A stretch of 64,000 bases of DNA from PCRC01 sp040384665 (GTDB lineage Bacteria; Pseudomonadota; Gammaproteobacteria; Burkholderiales; Burkholderiaceae_C), in assembly GCA_040384665.1 (NCBI GenBank), contig JAZKIY010000013.1, forward strand, positions 1 through 64,000. The letters are read 5' to 3'. Every line of letters begins with the position of its first letter. Position 1 is the stretch's first letter. The translations under genes were made by a program, and so were the position numbers. Positions 1 to 8,663 of this stretch are shown here, piece after piece. Below the pieces are notes generated by a model. The model did no database searches, was not told where the DNA came from, and saw nothing but the letters and a program-made list of their open reading frames with translations.

Positions 1-52
1 ACCCCATACTCCCTTAGCAGGGGAGCACCTTCGGCCACTCGGTCACGTTTCC
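1..52 (-). tRNA. tRNA-Ser (anticodon GCU), 5' part only
   Basis: Read on the minus strand from 52, the sequence starts GGAAACG and runs through a D-arm to a five-pair anticodon stem, CTCCC with GGGAG, closing the loop CTGCTAA. The anticodon is GCT, for serine AGC/AGU codons. It resembles enterobacterial tRNA-Ser(GCU) closely. A long variable arm begins before the window edge cuts the gene, so the T-arm and acceptor 3' strand are not visible. It lies just downstream of lysC in the same direction and could be co-transcribed. Confidence 0.9.
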
Positions 53-85
53 AATACCCAAATTATCGCACGACTAGCGGCCCTT

Positions 86-1354
86 TCAGGCGCTGGCCTG
101 GTCCAAACCAAAGGCCTTGTGCAGCGCGCGCACGGCGAGCTCCATGTACTTCTCGTCGATCACGACCGAAGTCTTGATTTCGCTGGTGGAAATCATCTGG
201 ATGTTGATGCCTTCTTCGCTCAACACGCGGAACATGGTGCTGGCAATGCCCACATGGCTGCGCATGCCGATGCCGACGATGCTGACCTTGCAGGTCTTGT
301 TGTCGCCCACGACGTCGGCAGCACCCAGCTTGGGCAGCACCTTGTCTTTGAGCAGTTCCAGCGTGCGGGCGTAATCGTTGCGGTGCACGGTGAAGCTGAA
401 GTCGGTTTTGCCGTCTTTGCTGATGTTCTGGATGATGACATCGACCTCGATGTTGGCATCGGCCACAGCGCCCAGAATCTGGAAGGCAATGCCGGGCTTG
501 TCGGGCACGCCCAGCACCGAGATCTTGGCCTCGTCGCGGTTGAAGGCAATGCCCGAGACAATCGCTTGTTCCATCTTTTCGTCTTCCTCAAAAGTAATCA
601 GGGTGCCGGACGCGGCTTCTTCGGCAAGGTCAATGTCCCAAGGTGTGAAACTGCTCAGCACGCGCAGCGGCACGCGGTATTTGCCGGCAAATTCCACCGA
701 GCGGATCTGCAGCACCTTGGAGCCCATCGAGGCCATTTCCAGCATCTCTTCAAAGCTCACTGTCTGCAGGCGGCGCGCTTCGGGCACCACGCGCGGGTCG
801 GTGGTGTAGACGCCGTCCACGTCGGTGTAGATCAGGCACTCGTCCGCCTTCATGGCAGCGGCCACGGCCACCGCCGAGGTGTCGGAGCCGCCACGGCCCA
901 GGGTGGTGATGTTGCCCACGTCGTCGATGCCCTGGAAGCCAGTGACGATGACGACTTTGCCCGCGTTCAGATCGGCACGCACTTTGGCGTCGTCGATGCT
1001 CTCAATGCGGGCCTTGGTGTAGGAACTGTCGGTGCGGATGGGCACTTGCCAACCGGCGTAGCTGACCGATGCCATGCCTTCGCCCTGCAGCGCAATCGCC
1101 AGCAGCGCAGACGAGGCCTGCTCGCCGGTGGCGGCCAGCATGTCCAGTTCGCGATTGTAGGCGTCCGACCCTTTGGCGGGTGCCAGCTCTTTGGCCAGAC
1201 CCAGCAAGCGGTTGGTTTCGCCGCTCATGGCGCTGGGCACGACCACCATCTGGTGGCCGGCGCGCGCCCACTTGGCAACGCGTTTGGCCACGTTGCGGAT
1301 GCGCTCGGTCGAGCCCATCGACGTGCCGCCGTATTTGTGAACTATCAATGCCAT
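86..1354 (-). CDS. lysC: Aspartate kinase
   Basis: LysC phosphorylates L-aspartate with ATP, the first cytoplasmic step toward lysine, threonine, methionine and diaminopimelate. The 422-residue product starts with the kinase signature KYGGTSMGS (residues 8-16) and carries the amino-acid-kinase core to about residue 240, including GRGGSDTSA. Two ACT domains follow from about residue 265, as in stand-alone aspartokinases with feedback control by lysine and/or threonine. Length is normal for the class. It is last in a minus-strand run cysS, glycosylase, accA, tilS, lysC and is followed by tRNA-Ser. Which end product inhibits it cannot be read from the sequence. Confidence 0.96.
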   Translation of the reverse strand: MALIVHKYGGTSMGSTERIRNVAKRVAKWARAGHQMVVVPSAMSGETNRLLGLAKELAPAKGSDAYNRELDMLAATGEQASSALLAIALQGEGMASVSYAGWQVPIRTDSSYTKARIESIDDAKVRADLNAGKVVIVTGFQGIDDVGNITTLGRGGSDTSAVAVAAAMKADECLIYTDVDGVYTTDPRVVPEARRLQTVSFEEMLEMASMGSKVLQIRSVEFAGKYRVPLRVLSSFTPWDIDLAEEAASGTLITFEEDEKMEQAIVSGIAFNRDEAKISVLGVPDKPGIAFQILGAVADANIEVDVIIQNISKDGKTDFSFTVHRNDYARTLELLKDKVLPKLGAADVVGDNKTCKVSIVGIGMRSHVGIASTMFRVLSEEGINIQMISTSEIKTSVVIDEKYMELAVRALHKAFGLDQASA

Positions 1355-1408
1355 GGGAGTTGCAAAAAATGGGCGTCGGCAGGGGCTGACGCGGAGGGAA
1401 ACCCAAAA

Positions 1409-2377
1409 TTATACCCAGCCGCTGTAGGCCAAGTGGTCGCCCTGCCTCTCTACAAAACCTTCTGCCACCTTCAAATGGATCTGGTGGCCCCGCGTGGTGC
1501 AGGCCGCAATCTGACGCAGCAAGGCGCCCATCTGTGCGCTGCTGGGCATGGCTTTGTGGTGGGTTTTGAGCCAATGCCGCAGCAGGTTGGCCTGGCGGTT
1601 TTCCGGCAGCGACTGCAAGCGCTGAATCGCCGGTGGCTCGCCGGTGTGTGCCAGGTCCAGCAGCGCCAGCACCTGCAGCAGCTCCTGTGCCTGTGCCGCG
1701 TGCCGGGCCGAACGGGCAAAGGTGTCACGAAACTGCGGGAAAGCCGTCGCCAGCGCGGGCAGCAGCTGATGGCGAATGCGGTTCCGGGTGAAGGCGGTGT
1801 TGGTGTTGCTCGGGTCGTCCACAAACGGCAGTGCCCGGTCTTGCAGCCAGGCACGGATGTCGGCCGACGCCAGGCCAAGCCAGGGGCGGTGGAAGTGCCG
1901 GCCATGGCGCTCAAAATGCGAGGCCATCGCGGCCAAACCGGGCAAACCGGCACCGCGGCTCAGCGCCAGCAGCAGTGTTTCGGCCTGGTCGTCGGCGTGC
2001 TGGGCCAGCAGCACGTCGTGTGCGCCAGCTGTGGTGGCGAGTTCGGCCAGTGCGGTGTAGCGGGCCTTGCGGGCGGCGTCTTCCGGGCTGTCGCCCGCCG
2101 CATGGCGCGCGTTGACGTGGGCGGTGTGCAGCGGCACGCCCAAACCGTCACACACCTGCTGGCAATGCTGGGCAAAGCCGTCTGCGGCGGCCTGCAAACC
2201 GTGGTGCACGTGCAAGGCCACCACCTGGCCTGGCCAGCAGGCGTGGCTGGCGTGCAGCAGCGCGCTGGAGTCGGCACCGCCGCTGTAGGCCACAGCAACA
2301 GGCCAGCGCCAACCGGTGGCGGCTGCGCGCAAAGGGGCTTCTAAGTCGGGAGGGCTGTCTGGCGGGAGGTTTGCCAT
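1409..2377 (-). CDS. tilS: tRNA(Ile)-lysidine synthase
   Basis: TilS joins lysine to C34 of tRNA-Ile(CAU) using ATP, converting the anticodon to lysidine so that it reads AUA. The PP-loop motif SGGADS lies near residue 35, followed by the family's HHGLQ-type segment and an ATP-pyrophosphatase fold; the last third is the variable tRNA-binding part. I chose the ATG at 2377 (MANLPP...); a TTG four codons upstream is also in frame. The 322-residue product is on the short side for TilS but complete through the N-terminal domain and central helices. It starts 23 bases past the accA stop, so it is probably co-transcribed with accA. Confidence 0.93.
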   Translation of the reverse strand: MANLPPDSPPDLEAPLRAAATGWRWPVAVAYSGGADSSALLHASHACWPGQVVALHVHHGLQAAADGFAQHCQQVCDGLGVPLHTAHVNARHAAGDSPEDAARKARYTALAELATTAGAHDVLLAQHADDQAETLLLALSRGAGLPGLAAMASHFERHGRHFHRPWLGLASADIRAWLQDRALPFVDDPSNTNTAFTRNRIRHQLLPALATAFPQFRDTFARSARHAAQAQELLQVLALLDLAHTGEPPAIQRLQSLPENRQANLLRHWLKTHHKAMPSSAQMGALLRQIAACTTRGHQIHLKVAEGFVERQGDHLAYSGWV

Positions 2378-2399
2378 AAGGCCGCGCAACCAAGCGGGT

Positions 2400-3377
2400 T
2401 CAGCGCGACTCGGCCTTGGTGTCGGTGAAACGGCCGTAGCTTTGCAGGCGCTCGTAGCGGCGGTCCAGCAGTTCTTTGACCTTCAGGTCGCTGACCTGGC
2501 GGTAGGCGTCGTTCAGAGCGCGCTTGAGAAAGGCCGCCATCTGTTTGTGGTCGCGGTGCGCGCCACCCACGGGCTCGTTGACGATCTTGTCCACCAGACC
2601 GAGTGCCTTCAGGCGGTGGGCGGTGATGCCCAGCGCATCGGCGGCCTCTTGCGCCTTGTCGGAGGTTTTCCAGAGGATGGAGGCACAGCCTTCAGGGCTG
2701 ATGACGGAATAGATCGAGTACTGCAGCATGACCAGCTGGTCGCCCACCGAAATCGCCAGCGCGCCGCCGGAGCCGCCTTCGCCAATGATGGTGACGATGA
2801 TGGGCACTTCGAGTTGTGCCATCTCGAAGATGTTGCGGCCAATGGCTTCGGACTGGCCGCGCTCTTCGGCGTCGATGCCGGGGTAAGCGCCGGGCGTGTC
2901 GACGAAGGTGAACACCGGCAGCTTGAATTTCTCGGCCGTTTTCATCAGCCGCAGCGCCTTGCGGTAGCCCTCGGGCTTGCTCATGCCGAAGTTGCGCAGC
3001 GCGCGCTCTTTGGTGTCGCGGCCTTTCTGGTGGCCCAGCACCATGCAGGGCACGCCGTTGAAACGGGCCAGGCCGCCAACGATGCTCAGGTCGTCCGAAA
3101 AATGGCGGTCGCCGTGCAGCTCGACGAAGTCTGTGAAGATCTCGCGCACATAGTCGAGCGTGTAGGGCCGCTCGGCGTGGCGCGCGATCTTGGTGATCTG
3201 CCAGGGCGACAGCTCGCTGTAGATGGTCTTGGTGAGCTGCTGGCTCTTTTTACTGAGCTGGTCAATTTCTTCTGAAATGTCCACAGCAGACTCGGTCTGC
3301 ACGTAGCGCAGTTCTTCAATTTTGCTTTCGAGTTCGGCAATCGGTTGCTCGAAGTCGAGGAATGTTCTTTTGGCCAA
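2400..3377 (-). CDS. accA: Acetyl-CoA carboxylase carboxyltransferase subunit alpha
   Basis: AccA is the alpha half of the carboxyltransferase that moves CO2 from carboxybiotin to acetyl-CoA, giving malonyl-CoA for fatty acid synthesis in the cytoplasm. The 325-residue protein matches the usual length. It has the N-terminal helical segment (FEQPIAELESKIEEL), the crotonase-like core with FGMSKPEGYRKALRLM, DTPGAYPG and GEGGSGGALAI, and the SPEGCASILWK segment. The beta subunit accD is not in this window, as is usual. It lies between the glycosylase gene and tilS. Confidence 0.97.
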   Translation of the reverse strand: MAKRTFLDFEQPIAELESKIEELRYVQTESAVDISEEIDQLSKKSQQLTKTIYSELSPWQITKIARHAERPYTLDYVREIFTDFVELHGDRHFSDDLSIVGGLARFNGVPCMVLGHQKGRDTKERALRNFGMSKPEGYRKALRLMKTAEKFKLPVFTFVDTPGAYPGIDAEERGQSEAIGRNIFEMAQLEVPIIVTIIGEGGSGGALAISVGDQLVMLQYSIYSVISPEGCASILWKTSDKAQEAADALGITAHRLKALGLVDKIVNEPVGGAHRDHKQMAAFLKRALNDAYRQVSDLKVKELLDRRYERLQSYGRFTDTKAESR

Positions 3378-3410
3378 CGTCGTTCTCCAGATGTGGCGGC
3401 GGCGGGGGTG

Positions 3411-4085
3411 TCAGTATTCAACCGGCACCGGGTCCAGCGATCGCCAAATATACCAAGTTGCCACGCTGCAGTACGGCGCCCAGGTGGCGGCCACCTCGCG
3501 GGCGTCGCTGCGGCTGACCGCTTCGCCCGAAAAATAGTTGTGGCTGATGCCATTGATCAGGCCCACATCGTCCAGCGGCAGCACGTTGGGCCGCAGCATG
3601 TGGAAGATCAGGAACATCTCGGCCGTCCAGCGGCCAATGCCACGGATGGCGACCAGCTCGGCAATGATGGCCTCGTCGTCCATGCCGGCCCAGGCTTCGG
3701 CGTGCACCAGGCCACCGTCGAAGTGCACCGCCAGGTCCACCAGGTACTCGACCTTGCGGGCGCTCAGGCCGGCGGCGCGCATGTCGTCCACCTTGAGCTT
3801 GAGCACGTGGGCAGGCGTCATCGCGCGGGGCAAGGCGGCAAAGCGCTCCCAGACCGTTTGGGCGGCCTTGACCGAAATCTGCTGGCCCACAATGCTGCGG
3901 GCCAGCGTGGTGAAGGCGTCACCGCGCGACTGCAGGCAAGCGTCACCAAACTGCGGGATCAGCCGCTTTAGCACCCGGTCTTTTTTGGCCAGGTGCAGGC
4001 AGGCGTCGGCCCAGTAGTTGGGCGTCAGCAAGGCTGCAGGTTTGGCTTTTGCTACTCTTTTCGTAGCTGTATCGTTAGGTTTCAC
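3411..4085 (-). CDS. DNA-3-methyladenine glycosylase, HhH-GPD family
   Basis: A base-excision glycosylase of the AlkA/Mag type, expected to release alkylated purines from DNA. The core begins near residue 24 (YWADACLHL) and carries the family segment IVGQQIS. The helix-hairpin-helix IRGIGRWTA (147-155) leads to LPLDDVGL with the likely catalytic Asp173. At 224 residues it is shorter than E. coli AlkA, so it fits the compact Mag-like branch. The assigned GTG start at 4085 and roughly the first 12-15 residues lie inside a dispersed repeat (4051-4112). Homologues might start near the YW segment instead; a TTG at 4031 is an alternative start. The gene sits between cysS and accA in one minus-strand run. 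Confidence 0.88.
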   Translation of the reverse strand: MKPNDTATKRVAKAKPAALLTPNYWADACLHLAKKDRVLKRLIPQFGDACLQSRGDAFTTLARSIVGQQISVKAAQTVWERFAALPRAMTPAHVLKLKVDDMRAAGLSARKVEYLVDLAVHFDGGLVHAEAWAGMDDEAIIAELVAIRGIGRWTAEMFLIFHMLRPNVLPLDDVGLINGISHNYFSGEAVSRSDAREVAATWAPYCSVATWYIWRSLDPVPVEY

Positions 4086-4112
4086 TAGGGCTTACGGCAC
4101 TTTTAAGCACTT
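4051..4112 (-). repeat. Dispersed repeat copy C, supplies start of glycosylase gene
   Basis: Read on the minus strand it contains the shared core AGCCCTAGTGAAACCT, then CTACGAAAAGAGTAG, a terminal inverted repeat of GCTAC and GTAGC arms. It matches the copy at 40301-40363 across the core and the terminal hairpin position. The in-frame GTG of the downstream glycosylase lies inside the core. In the QALV frame used by the gluQ and DUF349 copies this copy has stop codons, so it is not read through in that frame. Confidence 0.75.
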
Positions 4113-4124
4113 TTTCTCTGAAAA

Positions 4125-5519
4125 TCACTCGGCAGCGGCCCAGGAGGTGCCTTGGGGGGTGTCTTTGAGCACGATGCCTTGGGCCAGCAGGTGTTGGCGG
4201 ATGCGGTCAGCCTCAGCAAAATCCTTGCCCGCCTTGGCGGCGCGGCGCTGCTCGATCAGCACCGCGATGGCGGCTTCGTCCAGCACCACACCGGTCTGCA
4301 AAAACGCCTGCGGGTCGCCCTGCAGCAGCCCGATGCAACCCCCCAGCGCCTGCAGCAGGCCGGCCAGTTCGGCCGAGCGGCTGCGGTTGACCTCGCCTGC
4401 CAGATCAAACAGCACGGCCACCGCTTCGGGCGTGCCGAAGTCGTCGTCCATCGCCGCCTTGAAGCGGGCGGCGTAAGGGTGCTGCCAGTCCAGTGTTGGC
4501 AGGGCCACCGGCCTCACGGCGTCCAGCGCGGTGTACAGGCGTTTCAGCGCGGCACGGGCGTCGTCCAGGTGCACGTCGCTGTAGTTCAGGGCGCTGCGGT
4601 AGTGGGCGCGGATGATGAAGAAGCGCACGGTTTCGGCGTCGTATTTCTGCAGCACCTCGCGGATGGTGAAGAAGTTGCCGAGCGATTTGGACATTTTTTC
4701 GTTGTCCACCCGCACAAAACCGTTGTGCATCCAGAATCGGGCCAGTGGCTGGCCGGTGGCGCCTTCGCTCTGCGCGATCTCGTTTTCGTGGTGCGGGAAC
4801 TGCAGGTCAGCACCGCCACCGTGGATGTCGAAACGCTCGCCCAGCAACGCACAACTCATGGCCGAGCACTCGATGTGCCAGCCAGGGCGGCCGGTGCCGT
4901 AGTCGTGGCCGTTGGTGGTGCCGGGCCATTTGGCGTCGTCGGGCTCGGTGGGTTTGGCGGACTTCCACAGCACAAAGTCCAGCGGGTCGTCCTTGCCGTC
5001 CAACACCGCCACACGTTCGCCAGCACGCAGTTCGTCCAGCGACTTGCCCGACAGCTTGCCGTAACCGGTGAACTTGCGCACCGCGTAATTCACATCGCCA
5101 CTGGCCGCGCGGTAGGCCAGGCCCTTGGTTTCCAGCTGGCGGATCAGGCCCAGCATCTGTGGCACGTACTCGGTGGCGCGCGGCTCGTGCGTGGGGCGCT
5201 CAATGCCCAGCGCATCGGCGTCCTGGTGCAGCGCGGCAATCATGCGGTCGGTCAGGGCGCGGATAGTTTCGCCGTTCTCCAGCGCGCGCCGGATGATCTT
5301 GTCGTCGATGTCGGTCACATTGCGCACATAGGTCACGGCGTAGCCGCTGGCCTTGAGCCAGCGCTGGGCCACGTCAAACGCCACCATGGACCGCGCATGG
5401 CCAAGGTGGCAGAGGTCGTACACCGTCATGCCACACACGTACATGCGGGCATGGCCTGGCACCAGCGGCGTGAAGTCTTCGGTGGCACGCGACAGCGTGT
5501 TGTAGATGCGCAAACTCAT
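4125..5519 (-). CDS. cysS: Cysteine--tRNA ligase
   Basis: CysRS charges tRNA-Cys with cysteine. The 464-residue class I synthetase has the HIGH-type motif HLGH at residues 38-41 and the KMSKS loop near residue 275 (EKMSKSLGNF). Zinc ligands of the family are visible as Cys29 in YVCGMTVYD, the Cys of HIECSAM, and the His residues of FPHHENEIAQ. Length is typical. It is the first gene of the minus-strand run leading to lysC. The 184-base gap upstream is shared with the divergent TPR gene and should hold its promoter; I see no clear minus-strand hexamers there. Confidence 0.97.
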   Translation of the reverse strand: MSLRIYNTLSRATEDFTPLVPGHARMYVCGMTVYDLCHLGHARSMVAFDVAQRWLKASGYAVTYVRNVTDIDDKIIRRALENGETIRALTDRMIAALHQDADALGIERPTHEPRATEYVPQMLGLIRQLETKGLAYRAASGDVNYAVRKFTGYGKLSGKSLDELRAGERVAVLDGKDDPLDFVLWKSAKPTEPDDAKWPGTTNGHDYGTGRPGWHIECSAMSCALLGERFDIHGGGADLQFPHHENEIAQSEGATGQPLARFWMHNGFVRVDNEKMSKSLGNFFTIREVLQKYDAETVRFFIIRAHYRSALNYSDVHLDDARAALKRLYTALDAVRPVALPTLDWQHPYAARFKAAMDDDFGTPEAVAVLFDLAGEVNRSRSAELAGLLQALGGCIGLLQGDPQAFLQTGVVLDEAAIAVLIEQRRAAKAGKDFAEADRIRQHLLAQGIVLKDTPQGTSWAAAE

Positions 5520-5644
5520 CGGAATCGTCGGAAAATTGCAGGCTTGGGCAACCGAATGGCGAACGAAAGTTCACACGGCGCACGGGTTATCTGGGGGGTG
5601 TTTCTGCAGTGTCGGCACGGTGCGTTTGGCACGGTACCCTCAGC

Positions 5645-5650
5645 TACAAT
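5645..5650 (+). promoter_or_regulatory. Candidate -10 element for the 5704-10846 gene run
   Basis: TACAAT lies 54 bases before the TPR gene start in the cysS-TPR divergent gap. No good -35 hexamer sits 16-18 bases upstream (the 17-base position reads GCGTTT), so the call is weak. A short hairpin, AGCCC and GGGCT around a 5-6 base loop, follows in the presumed leader at about 5663-5678. Confidence 0.35.
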
Positions 5651-5703
5651 CAAAGCAGTATAGCCCTGCGACGGGCTGGCATTGGCATCCATCAAGAGGC
5701 TTT

Positions 5704-6726
5704 ATGAATCACGCGCACACCCCTACCCGCCGCCGGCTGCCCGGCATTTTCCGGCTTGCGGCACTGGCCGCCAGCCTGACATTTGGCCTGGCCCACGCCG
5801 ACGAGTACAGCGATGTGAACCAGTTGCTGCGCAGTGGCAAACTGGTGGAAGCCTCGGCCAAAGCCGACCAATACCTGGCAGGCAAGCCGCGTGACCCGCA
5901 AATGCGCTTCCTGAAGGGCGTGATCCAGAGCGAATCCGGCAAACCCACAGAAGCCATCAGCACTTTCACCAAGCTGACCGAAGACTTCCCCGAGCTGCCC
6001 GAGCCCTACAACAACCTGGCCGTGCTGTACGCCGGCCAGAGCCAGTTTGACAAGGCCCGCACCGCGCTGGAAATGGCCATCCGCACCAACCCCAGCTATG
6101 CCACCGCCCACGAGAACCTGGGCGACGTCTACGCCAAACTCGCCAGCCAGGCCTACAGCAAAGCCCTGCAGCTCGACGGCAGCAACACCGCGGTGCAGCC
6201 CAAGCTGGCCCTGATCCGCGACCTGTTTGCCACCCCTGCCGCCAAGGGCGGAAAAGCACCCACCCCGGTGGCCGCTGCGCCTGCCGTGGAAACACCACCT
6301 GCCGCCACCGCGCAGGCGCCTCGCACCGTGGCCGCAACACCCCTGCCAGGTGCGGCAGAAACTCCGGCCCCCGCCGGCAACGCCGCGGCCACCACCGAAG
6401 TGGAGTCGGCCGTGCGTGCCTGGGCCGCTGCCTGGGCCGCCAAGGACATGAACGCCTACCTCGCCGCCTACAGCCCGAACTTCGCCGTGCCAGCCGGCCA
6501 GTCGCGCAAGGCCTGGGAAGCAGACCGCCGTGCCCGCATCGTCGGCAAGGCCCGCATCTCGGTCAAACTGGACAACCTCGTGGTCACCACCAACGGCAAC
6601 AACGCCACCGCCAAATTCCGCCAGGAGTACAAGGCCGACGCGCTGGAACTGACCAACGGCAAGACGCTGACCCTGGTGAAGGCCGGCGACCGCTGGCAGA
6701 TCGTGCGGGAAGTTTCCGGCAATTGA
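5704..6726 (+). CDS. Exported TPR-repeat protein with C-terminal NTF2-like domain
   Basis: The 340-residue product has an N-terminal signal peptide (basic start, hydrophobic stretch, cleavage likely after ...LAHA near residue 36). TPR-like helices follow at roughly 40-165 (YNNLAVLYAG, AHENLGDVYAK), then an Ala/Pro/Thr-rich linker at about 180-235. The C-terminal domain of about 105 residues, starting VRAWAAAWAAKDMNAY, looks like the NTF2/SnoaL-type domain found at the C-terminus of Cds6-like L,D-transpeptidases. The next gene, an L,D-transpeptidase, ends in a domain of the same type, suggesting a shared role at peptidoglycan. I chose the ATG at 5704 because it follows AAGAGG and opens the signal peptide. 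Exact function unknown. Confidence 0.85.
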   Translation: MNHAHTPTRRRLPGIFRLAALAASLTFGLAHADEYSDVNQLLRSGKLVEASAKADQYLAGKPRDPQMRFLKGVIQSESGKPTEAISTFTKLTEDFPELPEPYNNLAVLYAGQSQFDKARTALEMAIRTNPSYATAHENLGDVYAKLASQAYSKALQLDGSNTAVQPKLALIRDLFATPAAKGGKAPTPVAAAPAVETPPAATAQAPRTVAATPLPGAAETPAPAGNAAATTEVESAVRAWAAAWAAKDMNAYLAAYSPNFAVPAGQSRKAWEADRRARIVGKARISVKLDNLVVTTNGNNATAKFRQEYKADALELTNGKTLTLVKAGDRWQIVREVSGN

Positions 6727-6790
6727 GCGGCCCCACCGCGCCTTTGCATCGCATGCGATGCCGTTTGTGCAACCCGTGTCTGTCTGTCGC

Positions 6791-8077
6791 ATGAAGCCGC
6801 TGACTTGTGTGGTCACAACAGCCCTGGTGTTGGGGGCTGTGGGCAGTGTGTGGGCGCAAAAACCGCATTACCCGACCGGCCCCACCCCCCCGCGGCAAGC
6901 CGCTGCCCACACCGCACCGGCCCGGCCCACGGCGGCCAGGCCCGCCCCGGTACGCGCTGCCGAACCCCAGCTCAACGCCGAGGCACGGCTGATCGGCGTT
7001 TACCGCCTGATCGGCCAGGGCAAGAGCCGGCAGGCCCTGGCCGAGGCGCAGACACTGGTGCGCGACCACCCCAACTTCCAGCTCGCCCAGCTCATCTATG
7101 GCGACCTGCTGAGCAGCCAGATGCGCCCCTTGCGTGCGCTCGGCGACGCGCCCGACCACATTGCCAACGCCGCCGCGCCCATGCTGGCCGAACTGCGCGA
7201 AGAGTCGGCCCTGCGCCTGAAGGCGCTGCGCGAACGCCCGCCGGCGGGCACCGTGCCGTCGCAGCTGGTCGCGCTGTCGCCACGCAACAAACACGTCATT
7301 GCGGTGGACGCTTCACGCGCCCGCCTCTACCTGTTTGAAAACACGCCCCAGACCGGCTTGAAGCTGGTGGCGGACTACTACATCTCGGTCGGCAAGTCCG
7401 GCATCGAAAAGGCCGCCGAGGGCGACTTGCGCACGCCGCTGGGTGTGTATTTCATCACCAGCGCGCTGAACCGCAGTTCGCTGAAAGACTTCTACGGCGC
7501 CGGCGCGTTGCCGATCAACTACCCCAACCCGTACGACACCATCCGCGGCAAAACCGGCAGCGGCATCTGGCTGCACGGCACGCCGCCCAACCAGTTCTCG
7601 CGCGCGCCCAAGGCCACCGACGGCTGCGTGGTGCTGGCCAACCCCGACCTGGAGCGGCTGATGCGCACGGTGGAGGTACGCTCCACGCCGGTGGTGATTG
7701 CACCGTCGCTGCAGTGGGTCAACCCGGCAGTGCTGAAGACGCAGCGCACCGCGTTCGAGCAGACCCTGGGCGCCTGGCAGGCGGCACGGGTCAGCGGCAA
7801 CCTGGCCAAGGTGGTGTCGTTCTACACCAGCGACTTCAGCAGCCAGGGCAAGAACTTTGACCAGTGGCTGCCCTCGCTGGAACGCGAGGTCAATGCGGTG
7901 GCCGGCCGCCAGAGCCAGACCAAAGACCTGTCGGTGCTGCACTGGAAAGACATCGCCGAGACCATGGTGGTGACATTCGCCGAACTGCCCGCCAACGCCC
8001 GCACCGCCCCCACCCGCCGCCAGTACTGGATCAAGGTCCACGGGCAGTGGAAAATTTTCTACGAAGGAATCGTTTGA
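6791..8077 (+). CDS. L,D-transpeptidase (YkuD/YafK type) with C-terminal NTF2-like domain
   Basis: A periplasmic enzyme expected to form or cut L,D cross-links in peptidoglycan, or attach proteins to it. It has a signal peptide (residues 1-22, ending VWAQ), a Pro/Ala linker, and a YkuD domain from about residue 165 with IWLHGTPP and ATDGCVVLAN. The catalytic Cys is residue 279. The usual SHGC signature reads TDGC here, as in YafK/YnhG-like members. The last ~110 residues form an NTF2-like domain resembling that of the preceding gene. I prefer the ATG at 6791; an ATG at 6758 would put 11 residues before the signal peptide. It ends one base before the next gene. Confidence 0.88.
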   Translation: MKPLTCVVTTALVLGAVGSVWAQKPHYPTGPTPPRQAAAHTAPARPTAARPAPVRAAEPQLNAEARLIGVYRLIGQGKSRQALAEAQTLVRDHPNFQLAQLIYGDLLSSQMRPLRALGDAPDHIANAAAPMLAELREESALRLKALRERPPAGTVPSQLVALSPRNKHVIAVDASRARLYLFENTPQTGLKLVADYYISVGKSGIEKAAEGDLRTPLGVYFITSALNRSSLKDFYGAGALPINYPNPYDTIRGKTGSGIWLHGTPPNQFSRAPKATDGCVVLANPDLERLMRTVEVRSTPVVIAPSLQWVNPAVLKTQRTAFEQTLGAWQAARVSGNLAKVVSFYTSDFSSQGKNFDQWLPSLEREVNAVAGRQSQTKDLSVLHWKDIAETMVVTFAELPANARTAPTRRQYWIKVHGQWKIFYEGIV

Positions 8078-8078
8078 C

Positions 8079-8660
8079 ATGCTGAACTCATTGCACATCC
8101 TGCGCCGCCCGCTGCTGCTGGCCGCGCTGGGCCTCACGCTCGCCGGCACCGCCCTGGCCCAGACCGCACCGCAGGTGAAACTGGCCACCTCGGTTGGCGA
8201 CATCGTGCTGGAACTCGATGCGGCCAAGTCGCCCAAAACGGTCGACAACTTCCTGCAGTACGTCAAAGACAAACACTACGACGGCACCATCTTCCACCGC
8301 GTGATCGAGAACTTCATGGTCCAGGGCGGTGGTTTCACCCCCGACATGCAACAAAAGCCGACGCGCAACCCGATCGCGCTGGAAACCAGCAACGGCCTGA
8401 AGAACGACAAGTACACCGTCGCCATGGCCCGCACCAGCGACCCCAACTCCGCTACCGCGCAGTTTTTCATCAACGTCAAGGACAACAACAACCTGAACGC
8501 GCCGCAGCCCGACGGCTACGGCTACACCGTGTTCGGCAAGGTCGTCAGCGGCATGGACGTTGTCGAGAAAATCCGCACCACGCCCACTGGCTTCAAAGGG
8601 CCGCACCGCGACGTGCCCACCACCCCCATCCGCATCAACTCGGCCACCCTGGTCAAATAA
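8079..8660 (+). CDS. ppiA: Periplasmic peptidyl-prolyl cis-trans isomerase (cyclophilin)
   Basis: This cyclophilin isomerises X-Pro peptide bonds in exported proteins. The 193-residue product has a signal peptide ending ALAQ near residue 28, then a compact cyclophilin domain with IFHRVIENFMVQGGGF, ARTSDPNSATAQFFIN and a C-terminal GYTVFGKVV segment. The catalytic Arg of FHRV and the FMVQGG motif are present. It is followed three bases later by a second cyclophilin without a signal peptide, giving a tandem periplasm/cytoplasm pair. Confidence 0.93.
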   Translation: MLNSLHILRRPLLLAALGLTLAGTALAQTAPQVKLATSVGDIVLELDAAKSPKTVDNFLQYVKDKHYDGTIFHRVIENFMVQGGGFTPDMQQKPTRNPIALETSNGLKNDKYTVAMARTSDPNSATAQFFINVKDNNNLNAPQPDGYGYTVFGKVVSGMDVVEKIRTTPTGFKGPHRDVPTTPIRINSATLVK

Positions 8661-8663
8661 ATC

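Noticed and set aside
119..2344. A 741-codon plus-strand open frame opposite lysC and tilS.
   Set aside because: It spans two well-recognised minus-strand genes and has shadow-like composition without domains.
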